This document shows positions 1 to 8,181 of a stretch of DNA of 44,017 nt, one piece after another. The position numbers were made by a program, and so were the translations under genes. This stretch comes from Actinomycetes bacterium (GTDB taxonomy: Bacteria; Actinomycetota; Acidimicrobiia; IMCC26256; Chersky-534). The DNA lies in assembly GCA_025463865.1 (NCBI GenBank), contig JAODBH010000235.1:1-44017 (forward strand). Direction: 5' to 3'. The notes under the pieces were generated by a model. The model searched no databases. It was not told where the DNA came from and saw only the letters and a list, made by a program, of their open reading frames with translations. Within the stretch, counting starts at the first letter, position 1; every line of letters begins with the position of its first letter.

Positions 1-1
1 C

Positions 2-766
2 GTCACCGCCGCGCCGGGCGCGCTCGGGCGGTTCCGGGCGCGCGTCGACGAGGGCTGGTCGATCGGGGAGCAGCCGAACGGGGGTTACCTCGCGGCGACG
101 CTGCTGCGGGCGATCGTCGCGGTGAGCCCGCAGGACCAGACCCCGCGCCTCGTGACCACGCACTTCCTGCGTCCGCCCGCGTGGGGTGACGTCGAGATCG
201 AGACGCGCGTGGAGCGCGCCGGCGGCCGGGTGAGCACGGTGACCGCGCGCATGGTGCAAGGCGAGGAGCCCTGCGCGCTTGCGGTCGCGGCACTCGGATC
301 CATCCGCGACGCGGTGTCGGTCGACGAGCATGCGCCGATTCCGTACCCCGAGGAGCCGTGGTCGGGGGAGCCGGCGCCCGCACGCGCGCCCGCGATCTCG
401 CACCGGTACGAGTTCCAGCTCCGCGACGACCCCCGCGTGTCGGGCCGGCCGGTCCTGGGCGGCCGCCTCCGGTACCGCGACGGCGGCGCGTTCGACGCCG
501 CCGCGGTCGTGGCCGCGGCCGACGCGTGGATTCCGGTGCTCGGCGTCTACGCCCCGGGTCGGCTCGCGGTGCCGACGATCGCGCTCAGCGTCACCCTGTT
601 GCGGACCATCGCTCCGGGGTCGGAGCCCACCGAGCTCGCCTGCCGCTTCCACACGACCATCGCGGCCGAGGGATACGTACAGGAGGACGGCGAGGTCTGG
701 GCTCCCGGCGGCACCCTGCTGGCGGTGAGCCGGCAGCTCTCCGCCGTGATCGCGCCGAAAGGCTGA
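2..766 (+). CDS. Acyl-CoA thioesterase-like double-hotdog protein (5' truncated)
   Basis: The reading frame is open from the first bases of the window, so the true start lies upstream and 254 residues are visible. Near the beginning it reads GWSIGEQPNGGYLAA, typical of the N-terminal hotdog domain of TesB-like/4HBT_3 thioesterases, followed by a second hotdog-like half (about residues 140-250) with a conserved DAW segment. Such proteins hydrolyse acyl-CoA thioesters in the cytoplasm; the acyl chain handled cannot be deduced. A GTG codon at 122 could be taken for a start, but the family-specific N-terminal sequence upstream of it argues against this. It converges with the next gene, and a long hairpin at 774-820 separates them. 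Family assignment is fairly sure, substrate is not. Confidence 0.8.
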   Translation, partial: VTAAPGALGRFRARVDEGWSIGEQPNGGYLAATLLRAIVAVSPQDQTPRLVTTHFLRPPAWGDVEIETRVERAGGRVSTVTARMVQGEEPCALAVAALGSIRDAVSVDEHAPIPYPEEPWSGEPAPARAPAISHRYEFQLRDDPRVSGRPVLGGRLRYRDGGAFDAAAVVAAADAWIPVLGVYAPGRLAVPTIALSVTLLRTIAPGSEPTELACRFHTTIAAEGYVQEDGEVWAPGGTLLAVSRQLSAVIAPKG

Positions 767-773
767 CCCGAGG

Positions 774-820
774 TTCGTGCGTCCCCCGAGCACACATATC
801 GTGCTCCCGGGACGCACGAA
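774..820. terminator. Long inverted repeat between convergent genes, likely bidirectional terminator
   Basis: Arms 774-785 and 809-820 are perfect 12-base complements. After a two-base CC/CC mismatch, 788-793 pairs with 801-806, leaving a 7-base loop (794-800). The hairpin sits between the convergent stop codons at 766 and 836. There is no clear T-tract, so it may work as a bidirectional terminator or may be a dispersed palindromic repeat; no second copy is seen in the window. Confidence 0.6.
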
Positions 821-835
821 TCTCGACATGTCCAG

Positions 836-1609
836 CTAGCGGTCGGGGCGGTCGAGCCACGCGACCACCGACGCCGCCACCGCGCCGTAGACCAGGTGCG
901 GGAACACGTCCGACGCCCAATCGGTCGCGCTCCAGGTTCGCGGGTCGCTCACGCCGAGCGCGGCGATCGGCCCGTCGGCCGCGGCCATCGCACCCAACCC
1001 GAGGACCGACGCACCGACGGGCGTAGGCAGGCGGAGACCGAGCCCGCGGGCCAGGCCGTAGACCGCTCCGGTGCCCACGCCCGCGGCGTAACCCGACAGC
1101 GACCCCAGCGCGGTGCGCCGATTCCGAGCGGCCTCGGTCTGGTTCTGCTTCTCCAGCGACTCGACGCCGGCTCTCGACGCGGCCTCACCCACGAGATCCG
1201 CCGGCACGCTCGACGCGTCCCGTCCCCGCCCGAACATGTCGGTGTAGGTGACGACGTCGAGGGCGACGGTCCCGGCGGCGCCACCCAGCACGCCGATCGC
1301 GACGCTCCTCAGCAGCGAGGCAACGGGGTTGCGGCGGTCGCGGCGGTTTCGGCGTCGCCGCAACCGCTGCGCCTCGTGGCGGCCCGCTTTCTTCACGGCC
1401 TGCCTCACGGCCTTCCGCGTCAGGTCCTTCCGGGTCAGCTCCCGGTGCCCGAGCACCTCATGGACGGCAAGCTCCTTCACGGCCTTCCGCGTCAGCTCGC
1501 TCGCGCTCAACTCCCGGTGCGCGCGCGCCTCGTGACGGGCGATCTGGTGCAGGGCCTTCTTGGTCAGGTCCTTCCCGGGCAGCGCTGCGAGATTGCGTCC
1601 GCTCGACAT
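836..1609 (-). CDS. Hypothetical membrane protein with N-terminal basic/His repeats
   Basis: The protein has 257 residues and an ATG start preceded by a good GGAGGG Shine-Dalgarno. The first 80 residues contain three imperfect repeats of about 24 residues (starting near residues 14, 38 and 62) built on LT(K/R)KA(L/V) followed by HE and HREL. A run of arginines (about 83-92) is followed by a hydrophobic segment (about 99-120) and a Gly/Ala-rich C-terminal half with two or three further probable membrane segments. The C-terminal part resembles small integral membrane proteins of unknown role. The positively charged repeat region could lie on the cytoplasmic face and contact nucleic acid or lipid, which is inference only. 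I do not recognise a named family. Confidence 0.7.
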   Translation of the reverse strand: MSSGRNLAALPGKDLTKKALHQIARHEARAHRELSASELTRKAVKELAVHEVLGHRELTRKDLTRKAVRQAVKKAGRHEAQRLRRRRNRRDRRNPVASLLRSVAIGVLGGAAGTVALDVVTYTDMFGRGRDASSVPADLVGEAASRAGVESLEKQNQTEAARNRRTALGSLSGYAAGVGTGAVYGLARGLGLRLPTPVGASVLGLGAMAAADGPIAALGVSDPRTWSATDWASDVFPHLVYGAVAASVVAWLDRPDR

Positions 1610-1715
1610 CGTCCCTCCCGATCGATCCGGACGACCCGACCGAAACGTCCGTCACGCGCGCATCTACCCGTCGACGCAGGTCGCCAACCCGGGTGGACGG
1701 GGGTCGGCCTCGGGC

Positions 1716-2471
1716 TCAGCCGATCTCCGAGAGGGGCCGGCGATCGGACTCGCGGGGCTGGCGGCCGGTGCGCATCGGCGACAGCGGCGCGTCGACGAGC
1801 AGGATCCGGTGGACCCGCGCGTCGAGCGCGACGACCGTGTCGCGCCAGCTGCGAAGCGCGCCCCCGTGCTCGTGGGCGCGCTCGAAGGCGACCCAGGTGG
1901 CCCAGTCGGGAATCGCCCAGATCACGATCGCTTCCGTGTCGCTCATCATCGCGACGCGGTATGCGCCCACCAGCGTGAGCCCGAGGGCCTCGATCGCGGT
2001 GCGGCCCTTCTCCCCGAGGAGCGCGAGGAACTCGTCGGCGCGGCCCGGCGCCAGGGTCACGAGCTCGTGCGCGTAGACCGCGCCCCGCACGCCGCGATCG
2101 GTCAGCTCGGTGATCGTGGGGCTCCACGGCTCGGGCACGAGGATGCGGTCGAAGCCACCGCGCCGCAGGTCCGCGGCCACCTTCCACCACTCGGCCAGGG
2201 CGGGATCCTGGAGCGACGGGCTCGAGAGCTCGTGGTCGAAGTTCGCCGCGAGGCCCTCCCACCCGTCGAGCTCCCACAGGTTGACGACCTCGGGCCACCG
2301 GCCGGTCGACCCGACGGTTCCCCAGACGCCGAAGCACAGCTGGTCCCGCTCGGCCTGCCCGATCGGGCTCCAGTTCGCGGTCATGTGCTGGAAGTACTTG
2401 GCCCGGTTGGGGCCGATGATGTCGATGAACTCGTGGATGTAGACCTTCGGTCCCGAGCTGTCGTCCGCCAT
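1716..2471 (-). CDS. NIPSNAP-like / dimeric alpha-beta barrel protein, function unknown
   Basis: This 251-residue soluble protein starts with MADDSSGPKVYIHEF. The YIHEFIDI stretch, the regular strand-helix pattern and a second similar half beginning near residue 130 suggest two ferredoxin-like (dimeric alpha-beta barrel) domains, as in NIPSNAP or EthD relatives. No signal peptide or membrane segment is seen. It is divergent from the acyl-CoA synthetase at 2589, with a 117-base gap containing the palindrome TGTATACA. Homologues of this type are often found beside CoA-dependent catabolic genes, so a role with its neighbour is possible, but no catalytic residues can be named. Confidence 0.7.
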   Translation of the reverse strand: MADDSSGPKVYIHEFIDIIGPNRAKYFQHMTANWSPIGQAERDQLCFGVWGTVGSTGRWPEVVNLWELDGWEGLAANFDHELSSPSLQDPALAEWWKVAADLRRGGFDRILVPEPWSPTITELTDRGVRGAVYAHELVTLAPGRADEFLALLGEKGRTAIEALGLTLVGAYRVAMMSDTEAIVIWAIPDWATWVAFERAHEHGGALRSWRDTVVALDARVHRILLVDAPLSPMRTGRQPRESDRRPLSEIG

Positions 2472-2507
2472 CGCTCCACCCGTCCCACGCCCAGATCTGC
2501 CGGACGA

Positions 2508-2515
2508 TGTATACA
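2508..2515. promoter_or_regulatory. TGTATACA palindrome in divergent promoter region
   Basis: A perfect 8-base palindrome lies midway between the divergent starts at 2471 and 2589. TATACA can serve as a weak -10 in either direction, and the GT-AT-AC core fits the broad GntR-family operator pattern. It is not the same sequence as the TGGTNNNACCA sites found further right, so a different regulator would be involved. Confidence 0.3.
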
Positions 2516-2588
2516 ACCCCCTTGCACCGCTGGTCCCTGCCACGCGCCCTGGCGCGTCCGCGGGACGGCGGCCGAGGAGGGACCACCC

Positions 2589-4751
2589 ATGCCGAGCGCC
2601 GACCCGAGACCCGCACCCGAGGCGTCGCTCGACGCGAGCGGGCGTCCCCTTCGGTTGCGGGACATCGACTGGGCCACCCTCTTCCGACCGACGACCGTGG
2701 TCGTGGTCGGAGCGTCCGAGACCGAGGGCAGCCAGCAGCGGGCCCAGTTCACCCAGATCCGCGACCGCCTCGGCGCGCACGGGGCCGACGTCGTGCCGAT
2801 CCACCCGACGCGCGAGACCGTGCTCGGCACGCGGGCCTACGCCAACGTCCGTGACGTCCCCGGGCCCATCGACGTCGCCATCGTCCTGGTCCGGGACCCG
2901 CTGCCGATCGTGGAGGACTGCGCGGCGCGCGACGTGAAGTTCGTGGTCGTCTTCTCCGCGGGCTTCAGCGAGGTCGGCACCGAGGAGGGCCGCGCGGCCG
3001 AGGCCCGGCTCGAAGAGCTCGCGTCGGGCGCGATGCGCGTGATCGGGCCGAACACCAACCTCAACATCTTCGAGCCCTGGCGCGACGACATCCCCGGCAA
3101 GAAGCTCGCGGTGATCACGCAGTCCGGCATGCAGGGACGCCCGATCACGCAGGGCCAGGAGCTCGGCATCGCGATCCAGCGGTGGGCCACGCTCGGCAAC
3201 GAGGCCGACGTCGAGTTCGCGGATCTCGTCGGCTACTTCTGCGGCCTTCCGGACACCGGTGCCATCGCCACCTTCGCGGAGGGATTCAAGGACGGCCGCA
3301 CGCTGCAGCTCGCCGCCGACGTCGCGGCGGCGCGCGGGGTCCCGATCGTCTGCATCAAGGTGGGCCGCAGCGAGCAGGGCGAGGCGATGGCCCGGGCCCA
3401 CACCGGGCACCTCACCGGCGCCGACGCCGTGCACGACGCGGTGTTCCGCCAGCGCGGCGTCATCCGGGTCGACGACCTCGACGAGCTGATCGAGATCTCC
3501 GGCATGTTCTGCCACACCGAGCTGATCGACGGCCCCGGCGGCATCGTGGTCTACGCGCTCTCCGGTGGCACCGCCTCGCACACCGCCGACCTCTGCGGAG
3601 TGATGGGGGTGCCGATCCCGAAGCTCGAGCAACGCACCATCGACGGGCTCGGGCAGATCCTCCCGTGGTTCCTCCGCCACGACAACCCGGTCGACACCGG
3701 CGGCACGTTCGCGGCCCGTCCGGAGGGCCGCCGGATCCTCGACCTGATGATCGAGGACGGCAACACCGACATCCTCTTCGCGCCCATCACCGGCGTCTTC
3801 CCGGGCATGAGCGACGCGCTCTCGCGCGACCTCATCGAGCTCCACCGCGAGGGCCGGAAGCCCATCGTCGTCGCGTGGCTCTCACCGCTCCACGACGACG
3901 CGTACCGCGCGCTGTGCGAGGCCGGCGTGCCCCTGTTCCACTCGTTCGGCGCCGCGATCAAGGGCATGAAGGCGCTCGCCGAGTTCTCGGCGTTCGTGCG
4001 CAACTACGAGAGCCCCTTCGCTGTCGATGCGGAGCCGGAGAGTGCCGCCGCGGCACCCGCGCGCGCGTTGCTCGTGCCGGGCAGGGCGACCAACGAGGTC
4101 GAATCGAAGGCGGTCCTGCGGGCCTACGGCATCCCGACCGTCGAGGAGCGCGTCGCGACCACCGCAACCGAGGCGGTGACGGCCGCCCAGGCGCTCGGTC
4201 TGCCGGTCGTCATGAAGATCCTTTCCGCCGACATCGCGCACAAGTCGGATCTCGGACTCGTGGAGATCGGCGTGGCGACCACGGAGCGGGTGCGCGCCAT
4301 CTACGACCGGCTGCTCGCCGACGCGCAGCGGTTCGCACCGGACGCCGAGATCGACGGCGTGCTCGTGCAGCCGATGATCACCGGCGCGGTCGCCGAGGTG
4401 ATCCTGGGTCTCAGCCACCAGGCGCCCTTCGGGCCGACCATCACCTACGGCCTCGGCGGGGTGCTCACCGAGGTCTACAAGGACGTCGCGTTCGCGGTCC
4501 CGCCGTTCAGCGAAGCCGACGCTCGAGCCATGGTCGACTCCACGAAGAGCGCGGCGATCCTGCGCGGCGTGCGCGGGCGCCCCGCCGGAGACATCGACGC
4601 GCTGATCGCCGCGATCATGCGGCTGCAACGGTTGGCGGTCGAGATCGGCGACGAGATCTCCGAGCTCGACATCAACCCGCTCCTCGTCCTGCCCGCACGG
4701 CAGGGCGTGCTCGCCGTCGACGCCCTGGTGGTCGCCCGAACCGTTCGCTGA
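2589..4751 (+). CDS. ADP-forming acyl-CoA synthetase (acetate-CoA ligase family), fused alpha and beta domains
   Basis: The 720-residue protein reversibly joins a carboxylic acid to CoA using ATP with release of ADP and phosphate. Domain order is a CoA-binding Rossmann domain (about 35-130, with VVVVGASETEG), two succinyl-CoA-synthetase-like flavodoxin domains (about 160-460), then an ATP-grasp domain (about 490-720, with IAHKSDLG near 550 and the ELDINPLLV end). The probable phosphohistidine is H271 in the AHTGHLTGADAV motif, matching the HTG of archaeal acetyl-CoA synthetases. The start is fixed by GAGGAGG at 2574-2580, eight bases before ATG. Length and order match single-chain enzymes of this family. 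The acyl substrate is unknown. Confidence 0.9.
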   Translation: MPSADPRPAPEASLDASGRPLRLRDIDWATLFRPTTVVVVGASETEGSQQRAQFTQIRDRLGAHGADVVPIHPTRETVLGTRAYANVRDVPGPIDVAIVLVRDPLPIVEDCAARDVKFVVVFSAGFSEVGTEEGRAAEARLEELASGAMRVIGPNTNLNIFEPWRDDIPGKKLAVITQSGMQGRPITQGQELGIAIQRWATLGNEADVEFADLVGYFCGLPDTGAIATFAEGFKDGRTLQLAADVAAARGVPIVCIKVGRSEQGEAMARAHTGHLTGADAVHDAVFRQRGVIRVDDLDELIEISGMFCHTELIDGPGGIVVYALSGGTASHTADLCGVMGVPIPKLEQRTIDGLGQILPWFLRHDNPVDTGGTFAARPEGRRILDLMIEDGNTDILFAPITGVFPGMSDALSRDLIELHREGRKPIVVAWLSPLHDDAYRALCEAGVPLFHSFGAAIKGMKALAEFSAFVRNYESPFAVDAEPESAAAAPARALLVPGRATNEVESKAVLRAYGIPTVEERVATTATEAVTAAQALGLPVVMKILSADIAHKSDLGLVEIGVATTERVRAIYDRLLADAQRFAPDAEIDGVLVQPMITGAVAEVILGLSHQAPFGPTITYGLGGVLTEVYKDVAFAVPPFSEADARAMVDSTKSAAILRGVRGRPAGDIDALIAAIMRLQRLAVEIGDEISELDINPLLVLPARQGVLAVDALVVARTVR

Positions 4752-4858
4752 CGGAGTCGCGCCCACCGACGTTCGCGTTTGCGCCGGTCGTGCGGGTCCG
4801 GGTGGTTCGCCAGACGACCGCGCCCCGCCGGGCGAGGCACTCGTAGCCCCGACCCGGT

Positions 4859-5593
4859 CTACAGGTCGTCGACGTAGGTGTCGGTGCCGGGAACCGTGGC
4901 GAGGAACGGGCCGCCGAACCCGATGGCCCCGAACTCGACGGCGCGGGCGCGTACCTCGTCCCGCCACAGCTCCACCGGATCGTCGTCGGTGAAGGCCAGC
5001 AGCAACGCGTGACGCTCGGGGTCCTCGGCCGGGTCGGCGAGGACCGAGAGCACGAGCCGCAACTGGGTCAGGCCCACCGACACGTCGAGCGCCGGCACCG
5101 CCGCGACCAGTTCCCGGTGCCAGTCTTCGACCGCGCCGAGATCGCCGGCGACCTCCCGATCCACCGCGAGCACGATCACGCCCGCGTACCGGCGGTCCAG
5201 CGCCACGTCGATCGGTGGGCCCGATGGCGACTGCACCTCCCACGCGCGCTCGTACACCGCGGTTCGGACGTGGTCGCGCCCCGTGAACATGCGGTCCTGC
5301 TCGACCAGCTCGGACATCCGGCCGGGGACCCATTCGTCCCAGCGCGCCTGCCCTCCCGGTTCGAGCCAGAACGTGGCCAGAAAGGACGCGCCGTCAGGGT
5401 TCCCGAAGAGGCCGTTGCCGATGCGGGTCGCCTTCGCCGCGCGGGGCGCGACCCAACGCGCGCCCGACATCACCCCGGGACCAGCCATCACGGCCGAGTA
5501 GAAGTGGTCGCGCTCGTACCAGCGGTTGAACGCGACCGCCCGACCGGGATGGGGCTCGATCAGTGCGACGAGCGCGGTGGCGAGCTCGGTCAC
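4859..5593 (-). CDS. EthD/dimeric alpha-beta barrel domain protein, function unknown
   Basis: With a GTG start at 5593 the protein has 244 residues; a longer version to a TTG at 5650 would add a low-complexity basic leader and is less likely. The N-terminal half contains FNRWYERDHFYSAVM, reminiscent of the EthD-type pattern of a W-Y-x-x-x-H element in a ferredoxin fold. The second half (about 125-240) looks like a second copy of that fold. No membrane segments are seen. It converges with the acyl-CoA synthetase and is divergent from the 5755 gene. It is a plausible accessory or binding protein; no reaction can be stated. Confidence 0.7.
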   Translation of the reverse strand: MTELATALVALIEPHPGRAVAFNRWYERDHFYSAVMAGPGVMSGARWVAPRAAKATRIGNGLFGNPDGASFLATFWLEPGGQARWDEWVPGRMSELVEQDRMFTGRDHVRTAVYERAWEVQSPSGPPIDVALDRRYAGVIVLAVDREVAGDLGAVEDWHRELVAAVPALDVSVGLTQLRLVLSVLADPAEDPERHALLLAFTDDDPVELWRDEVRARAVEFGAIGFGGPFLATVPGTDTYVDDL

Positions 5594-5754
5594 GGGCGGA
5601 ACCGGTGGAAGGTCACGGGTCCTTGTACGCCGCCCGCCCGTCCGGCGCAAGGCGGCCCCGGTCCACGATCTGACGGTGGGCGATTCGCGCTTCGAGATGG
5701 CGGCGCCCGTGCGTAGGGTGCGCCGCGGTGCGGAACTGCTGAGGGGGAACGCAG

Positions 5755-7050
5755 ATGTTGCTCGACGACTATTCGGGGGCGTTCGAAACCGACTTCGACC
5801 TGACCCACCTCTCGCGGAAGGCGCTCGCGGTCCTCGGGCGCGAATGGCTCCTGCACGGCCACCTCCAGGATCGCATCGGCATGCCGCTCGTGCTCGAGCG
5901 CGGAACGCCCGACGACATGACCCGGGTCGCCATCGACGAGTGGATGGCCGTGAGCCCGATCTACTCCCGGCGCACGCAGCGCGCCCTCGACTTCGCCGAC
6001 GGCGACGTCCCGACGATCTTCAAGAACATCCAGCTCGACATCGGGGCGCCGCCCCACTTCATGGACTTCCGGTTCGAGGTCTTCGACCGCGAGCACGGCG
6101 AGTTCCACCTGCGCCACTGCGGCGCGCTGATGGACGTCGAGCCGATGGGTGAGGACTTCGTGCGCGCGATGTGCCACGACATCGAGGACCCGACCTTCGA
6201 CGCAACGGCCGGCGCCACCAACCCGCACGCGCAGGTCCGCCCCATCCACCGCCCGCCGCGCGTGCCGTCAGACCGGGAGCCGCACTGCCGGTGGCGGGTC
6301 GACATCGTTCCGGAGTCCCCCGCGGTCGAACCCCACCCGCTCGAGCTGGTGCTGCTGCAATCGCGGGTCGCCGGGATCGAGGTCCGCGTGCCGGAGACCG
6401 ACGCCGAGCCCGGCGGCTGGACCGACTACCGCCGGGACCTCGACCCCGACTTCGAGCTCGAGGACCTCTCGCACCGCACGCTCGTCATGATGCTGCAGGA
6501 GTTCGCGGTGCAGTCGCACCTCCTCGTGCGCGGCTACCTCACCGTCGTCGCGGAGCGCTTCGGGGAGGACGCGGCGCTCGCGTGCGGAGCGCGGCTGTTC
6601 ACCGGTCTCGCCGGCCTGACCGCGCAGCGCGTACGCGCCGCGATGGGCATTCGGGGCGACGACGCGTCGGCGATCGCGAAGGTGCTCCAGCTGCACCCCG
6701 TCTTCTGGCCTCGCACGTACATCGACACGACGGTGGAGGTGCTCGACGACCTCCGGGTCCGCCTCGCGATCCGGCCGTGCGCTGCGCTCGAGGAGAACGA
6801 TCCGTTCACCTGGTTCGCGACGCTGGGTGCCGAGGCGCACCCCGCGCTCGACTCGCTGGTCCGGGGCGTCAACCCCCGCGCCGCGTGCACGCCGACGACG
6901 CCCGCAGCCGGCGAGTGGCTGGCCTGGGAGGCGGTCATCGATCCGGCGGCGGAGCCCGCACGGGAGGCCGACGAGGTGGCGCTCGGCAAGATCAGCACCG
7001 GCGCCGCGGTCACGTTCACCCCCCGCCGGCCGGTCCGGGTCGACGCGTGA
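5755..7050 (+). CDS. Internally duplicated protein of unknown function
   Basis: This is a 431-residue soluble protein whose ATG follows a GAGGGGG ribosome site. It consists of two homologous halves. Residues about 13-37 (DFDLTHLSRKALAVLGREW and on) align with DFELEDLSHRTLVMMLQEF near residue 238, and the later FRFEVFDREHGEFHLRHC aligns with TTVEVLDDLRVRLAIRPC. The first half keeps a Cys/His pair (LRHCG) and a further MCHD, while the second half retains only one Cys. The helix-rich pattern and the cysteine positions faintly recall the ATC-hydrolase/DUF6125-type family, but I would not assign it. It is monocistronic in appearance. Confidence 0.7.
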   Translation: MLLDDYSGAFETDFDLTHLSRKALAVLGREWLLHGHLQDRIGMPLVLERGTPDDMTRVAIDEWMAVSPIYSRRTQRALDFADGDVPTIFKNIQLDIGAPPHFMDFRFEVFDREHGEFHLRHCGALMDVEPMGEDFVRAMCHDIEDPTFDATAGATNPHAQVRPIHRPPRVPSDREPHCRWRVDIVPESPAVEPHPLELVLLQSRVAGIEVRVPETDAEPGGWTDYRRDLDPDFELEDLSHRTLVMMLQEFAVQSHLLVRGYLTVVAERFGEDAALACGARLFTGLAGLTAQRVRAAMGIRGDDASAIAKVLQLHPVFWPRTYIDTTVEVLDDLRVRLAIRPCAALEENDPFTWFATLGAEAHPALDSLVRGVNPRAACTPTTPAAGEWLAWEAVIDPAAEPAREADEVALGKISTGAAVTFTPRRPVRVDA

Positions 7051-7133
7051 CGCGTACCGTGGCGCCGCCCGGGCCGTCGGTTTCCGCGGCCTCGATACGC
7101 GAGACAGGCCCCCTTCCCGAATAGCCTGCGGTC

Positions 7134-7382
7134 ATGTCCGACTACGTGATCCCACCGCCGGAACCGAAAGAGATCGACGAGCAGAACTGGCTCGCACTCC
7201 GCGATCTCATGGAGCGTGCCGTCCTCCGGCCCGTGCCGTTCGAGGGCCGCGAGCAGTGCAACAACTGTCTCTACTACCTCGACCCCGACGCGGGGATCTC
7301 CTACTGCTGGCACCCGCAGCTCCGGGTCCTCGTGGGTGAGCAGTGGTGGTGTCAGTGGTGGGAAGCCGTCCCCGACGAGTGA
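7134..7382 (+). CDS. Small four-cysteine protein resembling high-potential iron-sulfur protein (HiPIP)
   Basis: This 82-residue acidic protein has cysteines at 42, 45, 58 and 73, a C-x2-C-x12-C-x14-C pattern. The last cysteine lies in WWCQWW, close to the aromatic-flanked final cysteine of HiPIPs (GWC motif). HiPIPs carry one [4Fe-4S] cluster and move single electrons; here there is no Tat or Sec signal, so it would act in the cytoplasm. An alternative is a small zinc-binding protein. Its 3' end overlaps by 31 bases the convergent Ser/Gly-repeat gene on the other strand. Confidence 0.75.
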   Translation: MSDYVIPPPEPKEIDEQNWLALRDLMERAVLRPVPFEGREQCNNCLYYLDPDAGISYCWHPQLRVLVGEQWWCQWWEAVPDE

Positions 7383-7669
7383 CCGGCGCTCCGGGCTGAT
7401 CGGCCGGCTCCATACGCGGCCAACACCGCGCGGTACGAGCGGTAGGACAGCGCCGACCACCTGCTCTCGGCCGAGAGCAGCGACCCGATCGACGCGAACG
7501 AGCCGACCGAGAGCACCGAGCACGCGGAGCCGACCGATCCGATCGACAGGAACGACCCCGCGGATCCGATCGACAGCGTCGAGCCCGTGCTGGCGATCGA
7601 CAGGAACGACCGATCCGACCACAGCGACCAGCGCGACGACGGCTGTGTGCGACCCCGGCTGCGCCCCAT
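7352..7669 (-). CDS. Small Ser/Gly-repeat protein (LSIGSxGS repeats)
   Basis: The predicted protein has 105 residues, beginning MGRSRGRTQPSSRWSLW. Its centre is a run of about seven imperfect 7-10-residue repeats built on SxLSIGSxGS. These are visible in the DNA as recurrent gatccgatcgacag blocks, with conserved Trp-Ser at both edges (RWSLWS and SRWSALSYRS). Similar short repeat proteins are, to my knowledge, common in actinobacteria and without known function. The regular 5-residue periodicity suggests a solenoid such as a pentapeptide-like or beta-helix fold. The last 10 codons overlap antisense the end of the four-cysteine protein gene. An earlier in-frame start at 7849 would run antisense into the DoxX gene and is rejected. 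Confidence 0.6.
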   Translation of the reverse strand: MGRSRGRTQPSSRWSLWSDRSFLSIASTGSTLSIGSAGSFLSIGSVGSACSVLSVGSFASIGSLLSAESRWSALSYRSYRAVLAAYGAGRSARSAGHSSGTASHH

Positions 7670-7769
7670 CGCGCCATTGTGGCGCACAGGTTCACGACCG
7701 CCGCGCTTCGGGTAGACGTTCTGTACGCGACCTTCCCCTTGTGCGTCGCCGTGCCCGTCAGGAGTCGAC

Positions 7770-8168
7770 ATGAGCAAGTTCCTCCGCCACCTGCCGGTGC
7801 GTCTCGCGACGGGCGCGTTCATCCTCAACTCGGGCCTCTCGAAGCGCAAGGCCGACGCGGAGACTGCGAAGGGGATCCACGGATTCGCATCGACGGCCTA
7901 CCCGCAGCTCGCCAACCTCGACGCGGAGAAGTTCGTGAAGCTGCTCTCCACGGGCGAGATCGCCGTCGGCACCGCACTGCTGCTCCCGATCGTCCCCGCC
8001 CGGCTCGCCGGTGCGGCGCTCACCGGCTTCGCCGCAGGCTTGGTCGGCCTCTACCTCAGGGTGCCAGGCATGCACGACGAGCAGTACCGACCCACCCAGC
8101 AGGGCATCCCGGTTGCGAAGGACATCTGGATGCTCGGGATCGGCCTGTCGCTGATGGTCGACGGCTGA
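7770..8168 (+). CDS. DoxX-like small membrane protein
   Basis: This 132-residue protein has a hydrophobic N-terminal stretch (about 8-22), two clear membrane segments (about 62-80 and 83-97) and a last one (about 115-130). The arrangement and the conserved GLSKRKAD and LVGLYLRVPGMHDE segments are those of short DoxX/DUF4267-like proteins. They are inner-membrane proteins linked in some bacteria to redox stress, but mostly uncharacterised. AGGAG at 7760-7764 supports the ATG. It converges with the ParA-like gene, leaving only 13 bases between stop codons. Confidence 0.7.
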   Translation: MSKFLRHLPVRLATGAFILNSGLSKRKADAETAKGIHGFASTAYPQLANLDAEKFVKLLSTGEIAVGTALLLPIVPARLAGAALTGFAAGLVGLYLRVPGMHDEQYRPTQQGIPVAKDIWMLGIGLSLMVDG

Positions 8169-8181
8169 TCCGCGGCCCCGG

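Noticed and set aside
1716-3845. Long minus-strand open frame of about 700 codons opposite the acyl-CoA synthetase
   Set aside because: It is an antisense shadow produced by GC-rich third positions. Only its 3' part (1716-2471) has a natural amino-acid pattern and ribosome start; the rest is Arg/Glu/Val-rich with no domain.
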